Counted from the stretch's first letter, positions 17,337-26,950 are shown. The stretch is DNA of 64,000 nt from Sphaerochaeta pleomorpha str. Grapes (GCF_000236685.1 NC_016633.1:1364001-1428000), one strand, 5' to 3'. Program-made: numbers and translations. The notes: generated from the sequence alone by a model not told the origin.

Positions 17337-17490
17337 AACCAAAAAGAGCACAAAAATGCTTATCGGTGCGGGAATTTTTCTCACTGTCTACCTTTTGGTC
17401 TCCATACTCTTCGGGTCTACGGTAGTGAAGAAATATGGCGTTGCCTCAGTCTCCTCAAATCATTTCAGCTATTCGTTCACAAACTTCTAG
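17320..17490 (+). CDS. Small single-span membrane protein, 56 aa
   Basis: The start ATG 17320 overlaps the end of the regulator gene by 17 bp. The protein has a basic N terminus (MKSKNKTKKSTK), one hydrophobic helix (residues 13-31) and a short outer tail ending in SFTNF. No family was recognised. It is the last gene of the YtrA-type operon, before a terminator, and may be an accessory of the exporter. AAAGGAAC lies about twelve bases upstream of the start. Confidence 0.6.
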   Translation: MKSKNKTKKSTKMLIGAGIFLTVYLLVSILFGSTVVKKYGVASVSSNHFSYSFTNF

Positions 17491-17526
17491 ACAGCCGATC
17501 GGTGAAGTACAGAAGGCTCCTTTGCA

Positions 17527-17560
17527 AGAGGTGGCTCCCTTTGAGTCACCTCTTTTTTTG
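17527..17560 (+). terminator. Intrinsic terminator of the YtrA-type operon
   Basis: The arms AGAGGTG (17527-17533) and CACCTCT (17547-17553) enclose a 13-nt loop and run directly into a seven-T tract. Confidence 0.85.
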
Positions 17561-17899
17561 TTCCTCCAAAAAAACTGATGGTTCTGAATCTTTTCCATAC
17601 TATTTCATAGTAGTCCTTCAAGGATGCAAGATTGCCACATGTTTTTTATTTTCAAGGCATTTAGATCTGTATCCATGTCATTATTTTGCCATATGTGACA
17701 ATTCTGGGAATTTTCCATGGCAATCGTGTTGGTTTGAGTACGTTCTTGATAAAAATAACAAAAAACTAAGCATTTTCCCTTTTTTCAAAAATCAATTTTG
17801 TTTTAGATATAGCATTATCATAACATATGTCGTTTGACGGATTTCTCCCCTCTCGCTATCGTTTTTCCAGATTGTTATTTCAGGAGGAACGTATAGAAA
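17561..17899 (+). promoter_or_regulatory. 340-bp AT-rich gap with a promoter for the NEW3/ABC operon
   Basis: No gene is seen. A promoter-like pair, TTGTTT (17798-17803) and TAACAT (17821-17826) with a 17-bp spacer, precedes an AGGAGG ribosome site at 17881-17886. The rest shows no clear structure. Confidence 0.45.
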
Positions 17900-19063
17900 A
17901 TGAATAAGCATTTAAAAACCTGCTGGATAGTCTTGGCGGTTCTTCTGCTTGGACTTACCCCTCTTACCGCGGCTTATGAAGGTCTTTCGGTTGCAACCTC
18001 ATATCCTTCGCTGAACGTCAGTGACACTGATATGATTGTCTTTGACTTGACGGTTAAAAACTATAACTTGACTCCCCAGAGAGTAGATCTTGCAGTTCAG
18101 GGCCTTCCCGCAGGCTGGGAATACCAGTTTGTTGGCGGTGGTGCTTTGATCAACGCCGTATTCGCAGAGCCGGACCATACCGCTTCCGTCCAACTCTGGG
18201 TAATACCTACCAAATCGAACACAGCCTCTTCCCATGACTTCACTGTAGTGGCAAACGGCGAAAGCAACGCAACCTTCTCGCTTCCCCTTACCGTTACCCT
18301 AGGCCAAAAACTCCCCCAACGCCTGGCTCTCGATACTGAATTACCTACAATCAGGGGAAATGCTGACACCGATTTCACCTTTGAGGTAACCTTGCATAAC
18401 AATAGTGCCGCAGAAACCCTTATCGACCTTGATGCCAATCTGCCCGAAGGGTTCTCTGCCAAATTTGCTGAGCAGTATGCATCAAAGAGTGAGAATACTC
18501 TCTCGGTAGCGGCAGGCGCCACAAAAACACTTAAAGTTACGGTAACCCCACCCCAAGGACTTGCAGAAGGAACCTATCCTGTCACCATCCTTGCCAAGGC
18601 GGCAAGCGCCAGTGCCAGCACCTCTGTAAATCTTGATGTCCAAGGCCAGGCAAGAATGAGTCTTAGCGGAGAAGGGGGCCTACTCAGTGGCAATGCAGTT
18701 GCAGGAAAAGAAACAGTCGTAACGTTGGAGCTGAAAAACTCCGGTACAGCAGATGCAAAGGATATAAAACTGTCAGCTTACAGCCCAACGAATTGGAATG
18801 TTACCTTTTCCCCTGAGAAAGTAGACCTTGTACAGGCTGGAAAAACCCAGACAGTAAAAGCAATTATCAAACCATCGGCACAAGCAATTACGGGGGACTA
18901 CAATCTGACCCTCAAGGCTAATTCCAGTGCCTCGGGGACTGTTTCCACCCAATATCGTGTAACGGTAAAAACCTCTTCCCTCTGGGGAATCGTATCCATT
19001 TTGATTATCGCCGCGGCTGCAGTAATCCTGCTCCTATCTATCAGGAAATTCGGAAGACGATAA
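17900..19063 (+). CDS. Exported NEW3-domain (COG1470-like) membrane-anchored protein
   Basis: A 387-residue protein with a signal peptide (cleavage after about ALTAA), three tandem Ig-like/NEW3 (alpha-galactosidase-associated) beta domains of about 110 residues, and one C-terminal transmembrane helix ([15 protein letters not shown]) with a basic cytoplasmic tail. The domain's recurring signature is present, for example [18 protein letters not shown] and SPTNWNVTF, each followed by a strand pair. Such proteins are usually encoded with an ABC-2 exporter, as here (15 bp before the ATPase gene). Probably an extracytoplasmic subunit that binds or presents the substrate. Confidence 0.85.
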   Translation: MNKHLKTCWIVLAVLLLGLTPLTAAYEGLSVATSYPSLNVSDTDMIVFDLTVKNYNLTPQRVDLAVQGLPAGWEYQFVGGGALINAVFAEPDHTASVQLWVIPTKSNTASSHDFTVVANGESNATFSLPLTVTLGQKLPQRLALDTELPTIRGNADTDFTFEVTLHNNSAAETLIDLDANLPEGFSAKFAEQYASKSENTLSVAAGATKTLKVTVTPPQGLAEGTYPVTILAKAASASASTSVNLDVQGQARMSLSGEGGLLSGNAVAGKETVVTLELKNSGTADAKDIKLSAYSPTNWNVTFSPEKVDLVQAGKTQTVKAIIKPSAQAITGDYNLTLKANSSASGTVSTQYRVTVKTSSLWGIVSILIIAAAAVILLLSIRKFGRR

Positions 19064-19077
19064 AACAGGAGGTTGAC

Positions 19078-20031
19078 ATGAACAGCGAACAAGTGCTGAG
19101 CATCTCCCATTTGAGAAAGCAATATGGAAAGGGAATGCTTGCAGTCGATGATATTTCCCTGACCCTGAACAAAGGGGAAATATTTGGGCTGCTCGGCCCC
19201 AATGGGTCAGGAAAGACTACCACCATCCTTATGTTGCTGGGTTTGCTTGAACCAACATCAGGATCAGTAGACATTCTTGGTTTCGACCCGCTGAGAACAC
19301 CTTTGGAAGTAAAAAGAAGAGTCGGCTACCTGAGCGATACCGTAGGTTTCTACGACACAATGACTGCCTATGAGAATCTTGACTATACAGCCCGATTCTT
19401 GGGACTAAGTGCAAAAGAGCGGAGAGAACGAATTCTAGGAGCTTTGCAGAGAATGCGATTGGAGAACCGCAAGAATGACAAAGTCCATACATTCTCCCAC
19501 GGGATGAAACAGCGCCTCGGACTTGCTGAGGTACTGGTTAAAAACTGCGAGATTGCTATCCTGGACGAGCCTACCCAAGGGCTCGACCCCGAGAGCGTAG
19601 CTGAATTCCTTTCTTTGATAACCTCTCTCAGGGATACGGAGCATATGACCATTCTGCTTTCCAGCCATCAACTGGAGGAAGTCCAATCGGTCTGTGACCG
19701 GGTTGGGTTGTTTTACAGGGGAAAACTCCTCAAAAACGGAACGGTTGCAGAACTGAGCGAGCAGCAGTTCGGGGGAAGGCAGATTATCGAGCTGAGGGTA
19801 GACTCAGAAAAAAACCTTGCAGAAACCTTTGCCGGTATCAGTGAGGTTACCAAGGTACTTCCTGCAGGTAGACAAACATGGAATCTTGAGTGTATGGAGG
19901 ACGTCAGACCGGCAGTGGCAAATGCTGTCTTCAAGGAGGGAATCGGCCTTATCTCGATAGAAATGCAGATGCATTCTCTCTATGACATCTATAAGGCAAG
20001 TTTCAAGGAGGTAGCGGATGAAACAGCGTGA
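19078..20031 (+). CDS. ABC transporter ATP-binding protein (CcmA/NatA-like)
   Basis: A 317-residue ATPase with Walker [10 protein letters not shown], signature [12 protein letters not shown] and Walker [13 protein letters not shown], plus a C-terminal domain of about 90 residues typical of drug or sodium exporters (NatA/CcmA type). An AGGAGG ribosome site precedes the ATG. It overlaps the permease gene by 14 bp. It energises the exporter of which the NEW3 protein is the probable outer partner. Confidence 0.9.
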   Translation: MNSEQVLSISHLRKQYGKGMLAVDDISLTLNKGEIFGLLGPNGSGKTTTILMLLGLLEPTSGSVDILGFDPLRTPLEVKRRVGYLSDTVGFYDTMTAYENLDYTARFLGLSAKERRERILGALQRMRLENRKNDKVHTFSHGMKQRLGLAEVLVKNCEIAILDEPTQGLDPESVAEFLSLITSLRDTEHMTILLSSHQLEEVQSVCDRVGLFYRGKLLKNGTVAELSEQQFGGRQIIELRVDSEKNLAETFAGISEVTKVLPAGRQTWNLECMEDVRPAVANAVFKEGIGLISIEMQMHSLYDIYKASFKEVADETA

Positions 20032-20956
20032 AGGGTCCGCCTTGACCGGGTTATCCGTGGTTTTCTACAAGGAACTGCAGGATTTTACCGGTAGTGTGAG
20101 AATGGTGGTCTTGACCATTCTTATCCTGTTGACTGCCGGGGCCAGTATGTATGTAGCAACAGAGACACTTCGTTCTCTGGTAGGGGAAGACTCTTTTCTG
20201 CTTCTGGGCTTGTTTACCATCGCAAAAGACCCCATTCCCTCATTCCTTTCCTTTATGTCGTTTCTGGTTCCCCTGACAGGTATTGCCTTGGGATTCGACA
20301 CGATCAACGGGGAGTTCCAGAACAGAACCCTAGGAAGAGTATTATCCCAACCTATTTACCGTGACGTCCTGCTGTTCGGAAAGGCCTTGGGAGCATTGGT
20401 TGCGATGGCAATTATTTTGCTTGCCCTTTGGCTTCTGGTTATCGGCTCGGCTATGCTCTTTTTGGGCGTTCCTCCCTCTGGGGAGCAGATTGCAAGGGCT
20501 CTGGTGTTCTATCTGATAACAGTGCTCTATGGAACTCTCTGGTTTGTCATTTCCATGTTCTGTTCCATCATATGCAGACAGAACGCCACCTCGGCTTTGG
20601 TGGCAATAGCCATCTGGCTCTTCTCCTTGGTTTTCTGGCCCATGCTTTCCCAGTTACTTTCCCAGGCAATAGGGGGAAACGGGAGTCTCTTGGCGGCAAA
20701 ACTCAACATTGTGCTCTCCAGGCTCTCTCCCTACACGCTCTATTGTGAATCGTCGATCGCAATTCTCAACCCTACGACAAGATCACTCGGGGTTGTGCTC
20801 TTCTCCCAGATCCAAGGGGCGATGCTAGGTTCACCGCTTCCCTTTGGACAAAGTCTGTTGCTTATATGGCCTCAGATGACGTCTTTCTTCGCAAGTATCC
20901 TGTTATTTTTCACCGGTGGTTACGTACTCTTCCAAAGACGGGAAATCAGGATGTAA
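20018..20956 (+). CDS. ABC-2-type permease
   Basis: A 312-residue membrane protein with about six transmembrane helices. An internal segment [21 protein letters not shown], directly after helix 2, is characteristic of ABC-2 permeases of the NosY/GldF type. It is translationally coupled to the ATPase gene. The substrate is unknown; NosY-type permeases with NEW3-like partners occur in many anaerobes. Confidence 0.88.
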   Translation: MKQREGSALTGLSVVFYKELQDFTGSVRMVVLTILILLTAGASMYVATETLRSLVGEDSFLLLGLFTIAKDPIPSFLSFMSFLVPLTGIALGFDTINGEFQNRTLGRVLSQPIYRDVLLFGKALGALVAMAIILLALWLLVIGSAMLFLGVPPSGEQIARALVFYLITVLYGTLWFVISMFCSIICRQNATSALVAIAIWLFSLVFWPMLSQLLSQAIGGNGSLLAAKLNIVLSRLSPYTLYCESSIAILNPTTRSLGVVLFSQIQGAMLGSPLPFGQSLLLIWPQMTSFFASILLFFTGGYVLFQRREIRM

Positions 20957-20970
20957 GATTTATCTCCCAG

Positions 20971-20998
20971 CTGAGCTACGGGGTACACCGTGGCTCAG
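20971..20998. terminator. Hairpin between converging ABC permease and modC genes; tRNA-like arm
   Basis: The arms CTGAGCTACGG (20971-20981) and CCGTGGCTCAG (20988-20998) pair with one G-T. It lies across the end of modC. No U-run follows on either strand. The minus strand here also reads TAGCTCAGCTGGGAGA, the D-arm sequence of many tRNAs, but the rest of a tRNA is missing. Confidence 0.4.
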
Positions 20999-21686
20999 CG
21001 TATGGGTTCCCCAAGGCACCTTCACCGATACATATTGTACGGGAACAATACCGTTTGACTTCTTCTTGGTTATGCGAAACAAAGACCACTGGGCAGTGTG
21101 CAGACAACAAGGCAGGTTTGAGATCGGCATCAATGGCATCTTTCAATTCATTGTCCAAAGAAGAGAAGGGTTCATCCAAAAGTATTGCCAAGGGCTGGGA
21201 GGCGAGCAGCCGTGCAATTGCCACCCGTTGCTGTTGGCCACCTGATACCCTCAAGGGGTTCTGAGGGGCAAAAGCATCCATTTTTACCATTGAAAGGTAT
21301 TCCATGGCAATCTGGTGTGCCCGTTTTTTCCATTGCCCATACGACTCAGCTCTGTCTCTGGCAATTCCACTCATTACGTTCTGCAAGATTGTCATATGGG
21401 GAAAGAGTGCATACGATTGAAACAGATACCCTACCCTACGCTCTCTGGTGGGCACATTGCGATGGGTGGAAGAATCGTATAAAACATTCCCGTAAAGGAT
21501 AATGGAGCCTCTTTCAGGTTCCATAATCCCTGCGATGCTCTTGAGCGTCATGCTTTTCCCACTCCCGGAAGGACCAAGCAAACCAACAATTTCCCCAGGG
21601 GAAACAGTCATTTCCACTGCAAGGGAAAAAGGAGGACACCCTTTTGCAGCCGGGGCCCCCACGGTCATTGCAACTTGCAAACTCAT
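20976..21686 (-). CDS. modC: Molybdate ABC transporter ATP-binding protein
   Basis: A 236-residue ATPase with Walker A GPSGSGKS, signature VSGGQQQR and Walker B LLDEPFSSLD. The start ATG (21684-21686) overlaps modB by 4 bp and follows AGGGGGC. It lacks the C-terminal molybdate-binding (MOP) domain that E. coli ModC carries (about 350 residues), as in many shorter ModC/WtpC proteins. Last gene of the operon. Tungstate or molybdate specificity is not decided by ATPase sequence. Confidence 0.9.
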   Translation of the reverse strand: MSLQVAMTVGAPAAKGCPPFSLAVEMTVSPGEIVGLLGPSGSGKSMTLKSIAGIMEPERGSIILYGNVLYDSSTHRNVPTRERRVGYLFQSYALFPHMTILQNVMSGIARDRAESYGQWKKRAHQIAMEYLSMVKMDAFAPQNPLRVSGGQQQRVAIARLLASQPLAILLDEPFSSLDNELKDAIDADLKPALLSAHCPVVFVSHNQEEVKRYCSRTICIGEGALGNPYAEPRCTP

Positions 21687-22339
21687 TGCCGCCCCCTTGT
21701 GAAATTTGCCAAAGCAATCAAGGAAAGACCAGAAAGGGCAACAATGACCAGTACCCAGACCCAAGCGGTTTTCATATCACCACCTGCGGTGGCAAAATAG
21801 ATTGCCATTGGAATCGTCTGGGTTTTCCCCGGAATATTACCTGCGATCATGAGTGTTGCCCCAAATTCCCCCAGAGCCCTGGAAAAGCTCAAGACAAGGC
21901 CTGCAGCAATGCCCGGCCAGGCCTCAGGAATCATAATCCGAAGGAAAATCATTGGCTCTTTCATCCCCAAAGTCCGTGCCGCCCAGATTCTCTCCTTGTC
22001 TACCTGTTCAAAGGCACCCCGTGCAGAGCGATACATCAAGGGAAAGGAAACTACCATTGCAGACAAGACTGTCGCATACCAGGTAAAGATAACGCTTCCC
22101 CCGAAAGCTCCCAGTAACGACCCTAACGGGCCATTCTTCCCGAATAACACCAACAGGAAAAAACCTAAAACCGTTGGGGGAAGCACCAAAGGAAGTGTCA
22201 GTACAGTGTCTACAAACGTGGCGATAGCACCTTTGAGACCCATGCTCCAACGTGCAACGATATTCCCCAGAATAAATACCAGGGTAGTTGCAAGGATTGC
22301 TGCCCGCAGGGAGATGACCAAGGGAGAATAATCAAACAT
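21683..22339 (-). CDS. modB: Molybdate ABC transporter permease
   Basis: A 218-residue permease with about five transmembrane helices and the ModB hallmark loop SRALGEFGATLMIAGNIPG, which docks the ATPase. It overlaps modC by 4 bp and modA by 8 bp, so modABC is translationally coupled. The protein imports molybdate delivered by ModA across the inner membrane. Confidence 0.93.
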   Translation of the reverse strand: MFDYSPLVISLRAAILATTLVFILGNIVARWSMGLKGAIATFVDTVLTLPLVLPPTVLGFFLLVLFGKNGPLGSLLGAFGGSVIFTWYATVLSAMVVSFPLMYRSARGAFEQVDKERIWAARTLGMKEPMIFLRIMIPEAWPGIAAGLVLSFSRALGEFGATLMIAGNIPGKTQTIPMAIYFATAGGDMKTAWVWVLVIVALSGLSLIALANFTRGRQ

Positions 22340-23111
22340 GGCTCTCGATTACCGTAAAACCATAGCTTGCGAAGATTTCCACAGCCTCTTCGGTAGAAAG
22401 AAAATCAACGAACGCTTTTGCCTGGGTCGGATGTTTGCTATCCTTGACCACTCCTACAGGATAGATTATGGGTGTATGGCTCCCCTGTGGGGCCGTCGCA
22501 CAGATTACCACGGCAGAACTTATCTTCGCATCCGTTTCATAGACGATTCCTGCCTGTACATTCTCTGTCTCCACCCAGTAAAGCACTTCCCGTACATCCT
22601 TGGCATACACAAGTCTGGAGGCAATTGCATCGGTAAGATTGAGACTTTTGAATACTTGGGCGGCATATTGGCCAGCCGGAACCGACTTTGGTTCGCCAAC
22701 CCCGATCTTGGTTATGAAATCTTCATCAAGGGCTTCAAAGTTTGCAAGTCTTTTCCCATCCTTGGCAACAATGAGTACAACCTTATTCTCAAGGAGGTCC
22801 TTGACCGTATCTGTATCCATAAGCCCTTTTGCCTTGAGTGCCTCCATCTGTTTGCTACCTGCAGAAAAAAAGATATCGGCAGGGGCGCCCTGTTCGATCT
22901 GCATCTGCAAAGAACCGGAGGAACCATAGTTGCAATTGACGGTTATTGTGGGATTGTCCTGCATAAAGCGGACACTCAGTTCGCCCATACAGTTCGTAAG
23001 ACTGGCAGCTGCACTCACCAAAATCTCCGTCTTTTCCTCTTGTACCCCCTGGGCCCCAACAGTAGCAATACACATACCTAAAACCAACAGAGCCAATAGT
23101 GTCTTTTTCAT
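22332..23111 (-). CDS. modA: Molybdate-binding periplasmic protein
   Basis: A 259-residue solute-binding protein with a signal peptide (MKKTLLALLVLGMCIATVGAQG). The start ATG (23109-23111) is preferred over an upstream in-frame Met because TTGGAG lies seven bases before it. The mature start ILVSAAASLTNCM, then FNYGSSGSL-like NYGSSGSLQMQIEQGAPADIF, is diagnostic of ModA; Ser residues in SAAASL and GSSGS bind the oxyanion. It follows the MOSC-MogA gene by 40 bp in the same operon. Confidence 0.93.
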   Translation of the reverse strand: MKKTLLALLVLGMCIATVGAQGVQEEKTEILVSAAASLTNCMGELSVRFMQDNPTITVNCNYGSSGSLQMQIEQGAPADIFFSAGSKQMEALKAKGLMDTDTVKDLLENKVVLIVAKDGKRLANFEALDEDFITKIGVGEPKSVPAGQYAAQVFKSLNLTDAIASRLVYAKDVREVLYWVETENVQAGIVYETDAKISSAVVICATAPQGSHTPIIYPVGVVKDSKHPTQAKAFVDFLSTEEAVEIFASYGFTVIESHV

Positions 23112-23151
23112 AAAACGCTCCAACTTCATATATTTTTCGAAAAGAAATACC

Positions 23152-24102
23152 TTATGCCTGGTGACTTTCTTCTGTTCGCAACGTTGCACACTCAGAGGAT
23201 CTTCCACTGAGCATTAGCAATCCATGTTCCAAAGGGCTGAGTATAGCACTGAGGTTTTCCACAGCAGCCTTGGGACTTCCCGGAAGATTTACAATGAGCG
23301 TTCTCTCGCGGGTAGCACAGACACTCCGGCTCAACGAAGAACGGTCGGTAATCGGTAAACAGGAGGACCGCATCAACTCTGCTAGCCCGGGAACCTGTCG
23401 ATGGGCAATGTCGAGAGTAGCTTCCGGGGTGATATCCCTGAGAGAAAGGCCGGTCCCTCCGGTGGTCAAAAGCAGGTCGGCCTGATACCTGTCACAGACC
23501 TCTGCCATTTTTTCTGACAGGAGCGTCCGATCGTCAGGAAGCAGGCAAGTCCCCACAATCTCATATCCAGACTCCTCGGCTAGGCGGCAAACCGCAGGGG
23601 TGCTTTCATCGACTCGCAAACTTGCATATCCCTTGTCACTGGCACACAGGACAAAGGCCCTCATCTTCACATAAGCTTTGAGAACCATTCCCGGTTGCAA
23701 GGTCCCTCCGTGCAGGACCCTGGTAAACACCCCCTGGGATGGCATAATACACTTTCCCATTTTCTTGAAGATATCGCACCCCGAATGGCATTCCTTTCCG
23801 ATCTGGGTTAATTCCAAGACGACATCCCCTGCTACAAATACAGTACCAAGGGGCAACGTCGCAAAGTCAATTCCAGAAACGAGTAGGTTTTCACCGAAAT
23901 CACCATCGGCGATCTCGGCCCCTTGGTTACGGAAGGCTTCTACTTTGTCATACGAAAGCAGACTTACCTGACGGTGCCATTTTCCACAGTGGGCATCACC
24001 GTCCAAACCCCATTGGGTCTTGGCGATGGCCATTTCTCTGGGTTCCTTGGCTGTTCCTTTCCCTGAACTGGTACAGACAGAGCGTATTGTTCCTTCAATC
24101 AT
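23152..24102 (-). CDS. MOSC domain - MogA/MoaB fusion protein
   Basis: A 316-residue fusion. Residues 1-145 are a MOSC domain (GLDGDAHCGKWHRQVSLLS, DGDFGENLL and the CHSGCDIF segment with two cysteines), the family that carries sulfur or binds the molybdenum cofactor. Residues 147-316 are a MogA/MoaB-type molybdopterin adenylyltransferase (LLLTTGGTGLSLRDITPEAT, NLPGSPKAAVENL). Fusing cofactor adenylylation to a MOSC domain would couple cofactor maturation to handing it on. It lies 3 bp after moaA and upstream of modA. Confidence 0.9.
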   Translation of the reverse strand: MIEGTIRSVCTSSGKGTAKEPREMAIAKTQWGLDGDAHCGKWHRQVSLLSYDKVEAFRNQGAEIADGDFGENLLVSGIDFATLPLGTVFVAGDVVLELTQIGKECHSGCDIFKKMGKCIMPSQGVFTRVLHGGTLQPGMVLKAYVKMRAFVLCASDKGYASLRVDESTPAVCRLAEESGYEIVGTCLLPDDRTLLSEKMAEVCDRYQADLLLTTGGTGLSLRDITPEATLDIAHRQVPGLAELMRSSCLPITDRSSLSRSVCATRERTLIVNLPGSPKAAVENLSAILSPLEHGLLMLSGRSSECATLRTEESHQA

Positions 24103-24105
24103 GTT

Positions 24106-25083
24106 TCATCCTCCAAAAGAAGCAAGGGAACAGGAAGACATCCCCTGCAGTGCAAAATCGTGGTGTAATGGTTTCTTCGTTACAAACTGACGTATAGCCA
24201 GTTCAATTTGGGCGTCAGTCGCGTTTGCCTTAAGTAGGGGGAGTAGCTCAAGCGAATCGTCGTGATAGAGACAAGAACGGAGCAATCCGTTGCTGGTCAG
24301 TCTCAAACGATTGCAGGCCGAACAAAAACAAGCGGACAACGCTTCGATTGTACCAACAGCTACGTTGCCATAGTAGCTGTATCGGGCAGGGCCACTGCCT
24401 CCTACCCCTGCAGCTTCGAGTGGTTCGGGGTTTCCATAGTTCGAACGCAAAAAAGAACGTACGAGGGTAAAAGGAACTCCCTGGCAAAGACAGCCATTGC
24501 CAATCGGCATCAATTCAATGAACCGGACAGGAACACCAAGGCTGCGGGCAAGTTCCATAACCTGGGGAATCTGTTTTTGGTACGTATCGAGCAAGGGTAC
24601 ACAATTGAGTTTTACCTGCAACCCTGCCTCGAGGGCTTTTTCGATGCCCAGCAGAACCGGCTCAACCGAATACCCCCCACTGAGGGAAGCAAATAAGGAT
24701 GGTTCTGTCGCATCAAGGCTGATATTCACCCCATTCAGGCCAGCGTGTGCCAAAGGAAGGGCATTTTCAGAGAGAAGGGAACCATTGGTAGTCATACCAA
24801 TTCTAGAAAACCCTAGGCTTGCTATCGAAGCGACCAGAGAGGGCAGGTCTTTTCTCACCAAAGGTTCCCCTCCGGTGATACGGATGGTGTCGATACCGAG
24901 GTTCTTGAAAATCCTGCACAGTTGCATGATCTGGGAATCGTCAAATATCCCATGGGTTTGCTGGGGTCCGCAATAGAGGCATCGGTAATTGCAGGCATCG
25001 GTAACCGAAACCCGCAGGTAGGTCAAAACCCTTCCCTGTGCATCTACAAGCGGATCGGAGCGGCTTGGATTATCGCTTATCAT
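24106..25083 (-). CDS. moaA: GTP 3',8-cyclase
   Basis: A 325-residue radical-SAM enzyme that, with MoaC, turns GTP into cyclic pyranopterin monophosphate. The N-terminal cluster cysteines are C31, C35 and C38 (CNYRCLYC). The C-terminal 4Fe-4S site is [18 protein letters not shown], and the protein ends in GG, the usual MoaA tail needed for activity. ATG 25081-25083 is chosen because the protein then aligns with family length; it overlaps moaC by 14 bp. Confidence 0.95.
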   Translation of the reverse strand: MISDNPSRSDPLVDAQGRVLTYLRVSVTDACNYRCLYCGPQQTHGIFDDSQIMQLCRIFKNLGIDTIRITGGEPLVRKDLPSLVASIASLGFSRIGMTTNGSLLSENALPLAHAGLNGVNISLDATEPSLFASLSGGYSVEPVLLGIEKALEAGLQVKLNCVPLLDTYQKQIPQVMELARSLGVPVRFIELMPIGNGCLCQGVPFTLVRSFLRSNYGNPEPLEAAGVGGSGPARYSYYGNVAVGTIEALSACFCSACNRLRLTSNGLLRSCLYHDDSLELLPLLKANATDAQIELAIRQFVTKKPLHHDFALQGMSSCSLASFGG

Positions 25084-25546
25084 AGGTCCCGCTTTTTCCA
25101 CCTTGCTTGAACAACAGGCGGATATCGCTGATCTGCATGCCACGGTCGAGGGCCTTACAAAAATCATAGATGGTGAGCAAGGCAACTGACACGCCGGTAA
25201 GCGCTTCCATTTCAACCCCGGTCTTACCCTCTGTCTCTACCGTGCAGGTCGCTTCCAGGCCTACTTCATCATCGAGGAAACGGAAGTCTACCTTTGCGGA
25301 GGTCAACAGCAAGGAATGACAAAGCGGAATGAGATTCGGGGTCTGCTTGGTAGCCATGATACCTGCAATCCTTGCAGCGGCCAGCACATCGCCTTTCAGG
25401 ACTGTCCCTCCACCAATGGCTTCAAAGGCTTTCCTGTTCATCAAGATCCGGCCTGAGGCGATTGCAGTCCGCATCGTATCGTGCTTGCTTGAAACATCGA
25501 CCATGAGGGCTTTTCCCTCGGAGTCGAGATGGGTCAAGGTTTCCAT
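25070..25546 (-). CDS. moaC: Cyclic pyranopterin monophosphate synthase
   Basis: A 158-residue MoaC protein: [19 protein letters not shown], then LIPLCHSL, then EVEAL-type [20 protein letters not shown], all conserved family segments around the active site. The start at 25546 follows GGGAGGT, and the ATG overlaps the stop of the upstream MoeA-like gene (TGATG). It completes the first step of molybdopterin synthesis with MoaA. Confidence 0.95.
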   Translation of the reverse strand: METLTHLDSEGKALMVDVSSKHDTMRTAIASGRILMNRKAFEAIGGGTVLKGDVLAAARIAGIMATKQTPNLIPLCHSLLLTSAKVDFRFLDDEVGLEATCTVETEGKTGVEMEALTGVSVALLTIYDFCKALDRGMQISDIRLLFKQGGKSGTYDKR

Positions 25547-26574
25547 CAGATACCTCCCATACCGAAATTGCAGTTCGGGAAATGGCAAACAGGGCACTGG
25601 AGGCAGAGCCCACCATTTCCCCATTTCGCAATATCGTCCCCAGACAGGGGAATCCTGGCGACAATGCGTGGGAGAGCCAAGTCAAAAACAGTTCGTTTTG
25701 CATACATGACACACCCAGGCAGGCCGAGAACCGGTACATCACCAAGATACGAGATCAAAAACATGGCGCCGGGAAGAACCGGAGCACCATAAGTCACTAT
25801 GTTCGCCCCCGATTCCTTGATTGCACCAGGGGTACGGTCATCAGGGTCAACGCTCATTCCACCGGTACAGATAACCATCGAAGATCCTCCGGCTACTGCC
25901 TTTTTGATAGAAGTTGCAATGAACGCCTGATCATCACCGGTATAGATTTTTTCGGTGACCACAACGCCCAGTTCCTTGAGTTTTTGTTCGACTACAGGCG
26001 AAAACGTATCGGTTATCAAATTCTTGCTGACTTCACTGCCGGTTACCAACAGGGTGCAATCCTTGATCAAAAAAGGATGAATCGAGAGTAAAGGATTGGA
26101 CGCATCGGCTATTGCCGATACTTTTTTCATCTGGCCGGCGTCAATCACCAGCGGGATTACCCGCATCCCAGCAAGTTTGTCATTGAGGCGTACGACAGAA
26201 TGGTTTGCCCGTGTGGCAATCATGACATTGCCAAGGCTGTTTATGGCAAGCAACCTTTTGGTATCTACTTCCAAGACCCCTTCCTGGGTAGCCTTCAGTT
26301 CAATTTTCCCTTCCTTGACCGGCCCTTGCTCCATGGAGGAATTCATACAGGCCTGACAGAGGATTTCTGCTCCTTCGTTCTCATGGAGCATCCCCTCTTC
26401 AAATTCCCACACATAGAGATTTTCCTTTCCCATGGAAAGGAGAACAGGAATATCCTCCTCTCTCACGACATGTCCTTTGCGAAAGCGAGCGTCCTTGCTC
26501 ACTCCTACGATAATCTGGGTAAGGTCGTGGCAGAGAACCTGACCGACTGCATCCACTGTTCTAACTAACTTCAT
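25546..26574 (-). CDS. MoeA-like molybdopterin-binding protein with a C-terminal cysteine motif
   Basis: A 342-residue protein of the molybdopterin-binding (MoeA/MogA-fold) group, lacking the N-terminal MoeA domains in their usual form. The fold's signature appears as [17 protein letters not shown] and GLPGCVMY. The C terminus has [18 protein letters not shown], a metal-binding-type cysteine cluster (four Cys and one His). Such proteins are found with molybdenum hydroxylase genes in anaerobes; the enzyme reaction is not established to my knowledge. It overlaps the ModE-like gene by 4 bp. Confidence 0.85.
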   Translation of the reverse strand: MKLVRTVDAVGQVLCHDLTQIIVGVSKDARFRKGHVVREEDIPVLLSMGKENLYVWEFEEGMLHENEGAEILCQACMNSSMEQGPVKEGKIELKATQEGVLEVDTKRLLAINSLGNVMIATRANHSVVRLNDKLAGMRVIPLVIDAGQMKKVSAIADASNPLLSIHPFLIKDCTLLVTGSEVSKNLITDTFSPVVEQKLKELGVVVTEKIYTGDDQAFIATSIKKAVAGGSSMVICTGGMSVDPDDRTPGAIKESGANIVTYGAPVLPGAMFLISYLGDVPVLGLPGCVMYAKRTVFDLALPRIVARIPLSGDDIAKWGNGGLCLQCPVCHFPNCNFGMGGI

Positions 26575-26915
26575 TTCTTTGCCTCTGGAAAATATGTATT
26601 GAATTTGGCCTCAACTTCCTCGCTTGCATCAACCAGGAAGGAATCATAGCGCTCCATGAAGGAACGCCCTTCTTCTGTCAAAACAGACCCACCGCCTTCC
26701 ACCCCTCCGATCGATTTCGAAGTCAAGGGATACCCAATCCTTTTTTCAGCCTCATTGAGTATCTTCCAGGCTTTGGAATAGGACATATGCATCGAGGCTG
26801 CGGCAGCAAAAAGAGATTTCTTATAATCGATTTGATGCAACAACTCGTTGACCCCAGGGCCAAAGAATGGCTCTTCTTGCAAGAGCCGTATTGTCAGGGA
26901 ACAGGTAAAAGACAT
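26571..26915 (-). CDS. ModE-like molybdate regulator (HTH domain only)
   Basis: A 114-residue protein corresponding to the LysR-type winged helix of ModE: LLHQIDYKKSLFAAAASMHM then SYSKAWKILNEAEKRIGYPL, with the wing GGVEGGGSVLTEEG. The C-terminal molybdate-binding MOP domains of full ModE (about 260 residues) are absent, so metal sensing would need another mechanism. First gene of the molybdenum operon, directly behind a palindrome of ModE-box type. ModE usually represses molybdate uptake when molybdate is plentiful. Confidence 0.85.
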   Translation of the reverse strand: MSFTCSLTIRLLQEEPFFGPGVNELLHQIDYKKSLFAAAASMHMSYSKAWKILNEAEKRIGYPLTSKSIGGVEGGGSVLTEEGRSFMERYDSFLVDASEEVEAKFNTYFPEAKK

Positions 26916-26926
26916 GGTAACACCAC

Positions 26927-26950
26927 CGTTATATTTTCAAAAATATAATG
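26927..26950. promoter_or_regulatory. ModE-box-like palindrome
   Basis: The arms CGTTATATTTT and AAAATATAATG flank a central CA: the inner nine bases of each arm are exact inverted copies. It resembles the E. coli ModE site, which has CGTTATAT-type half sites spaced apart. It lies 12 bp upstream of the ModE-like gene, so autoregulation of the operon is the obvious inference. Confidence 0.65.

Noticed and set aside
20950-20998. tRNA gene
   Set aside because: Only the D-arm-like bases are present; no anticodon stem, T-arm or acceptor partner follows.
23270-24102. MOSC and MogA as two separate genes
   Set aside because: One uninterrupted frame covers both domains; no internal stop or start was found.
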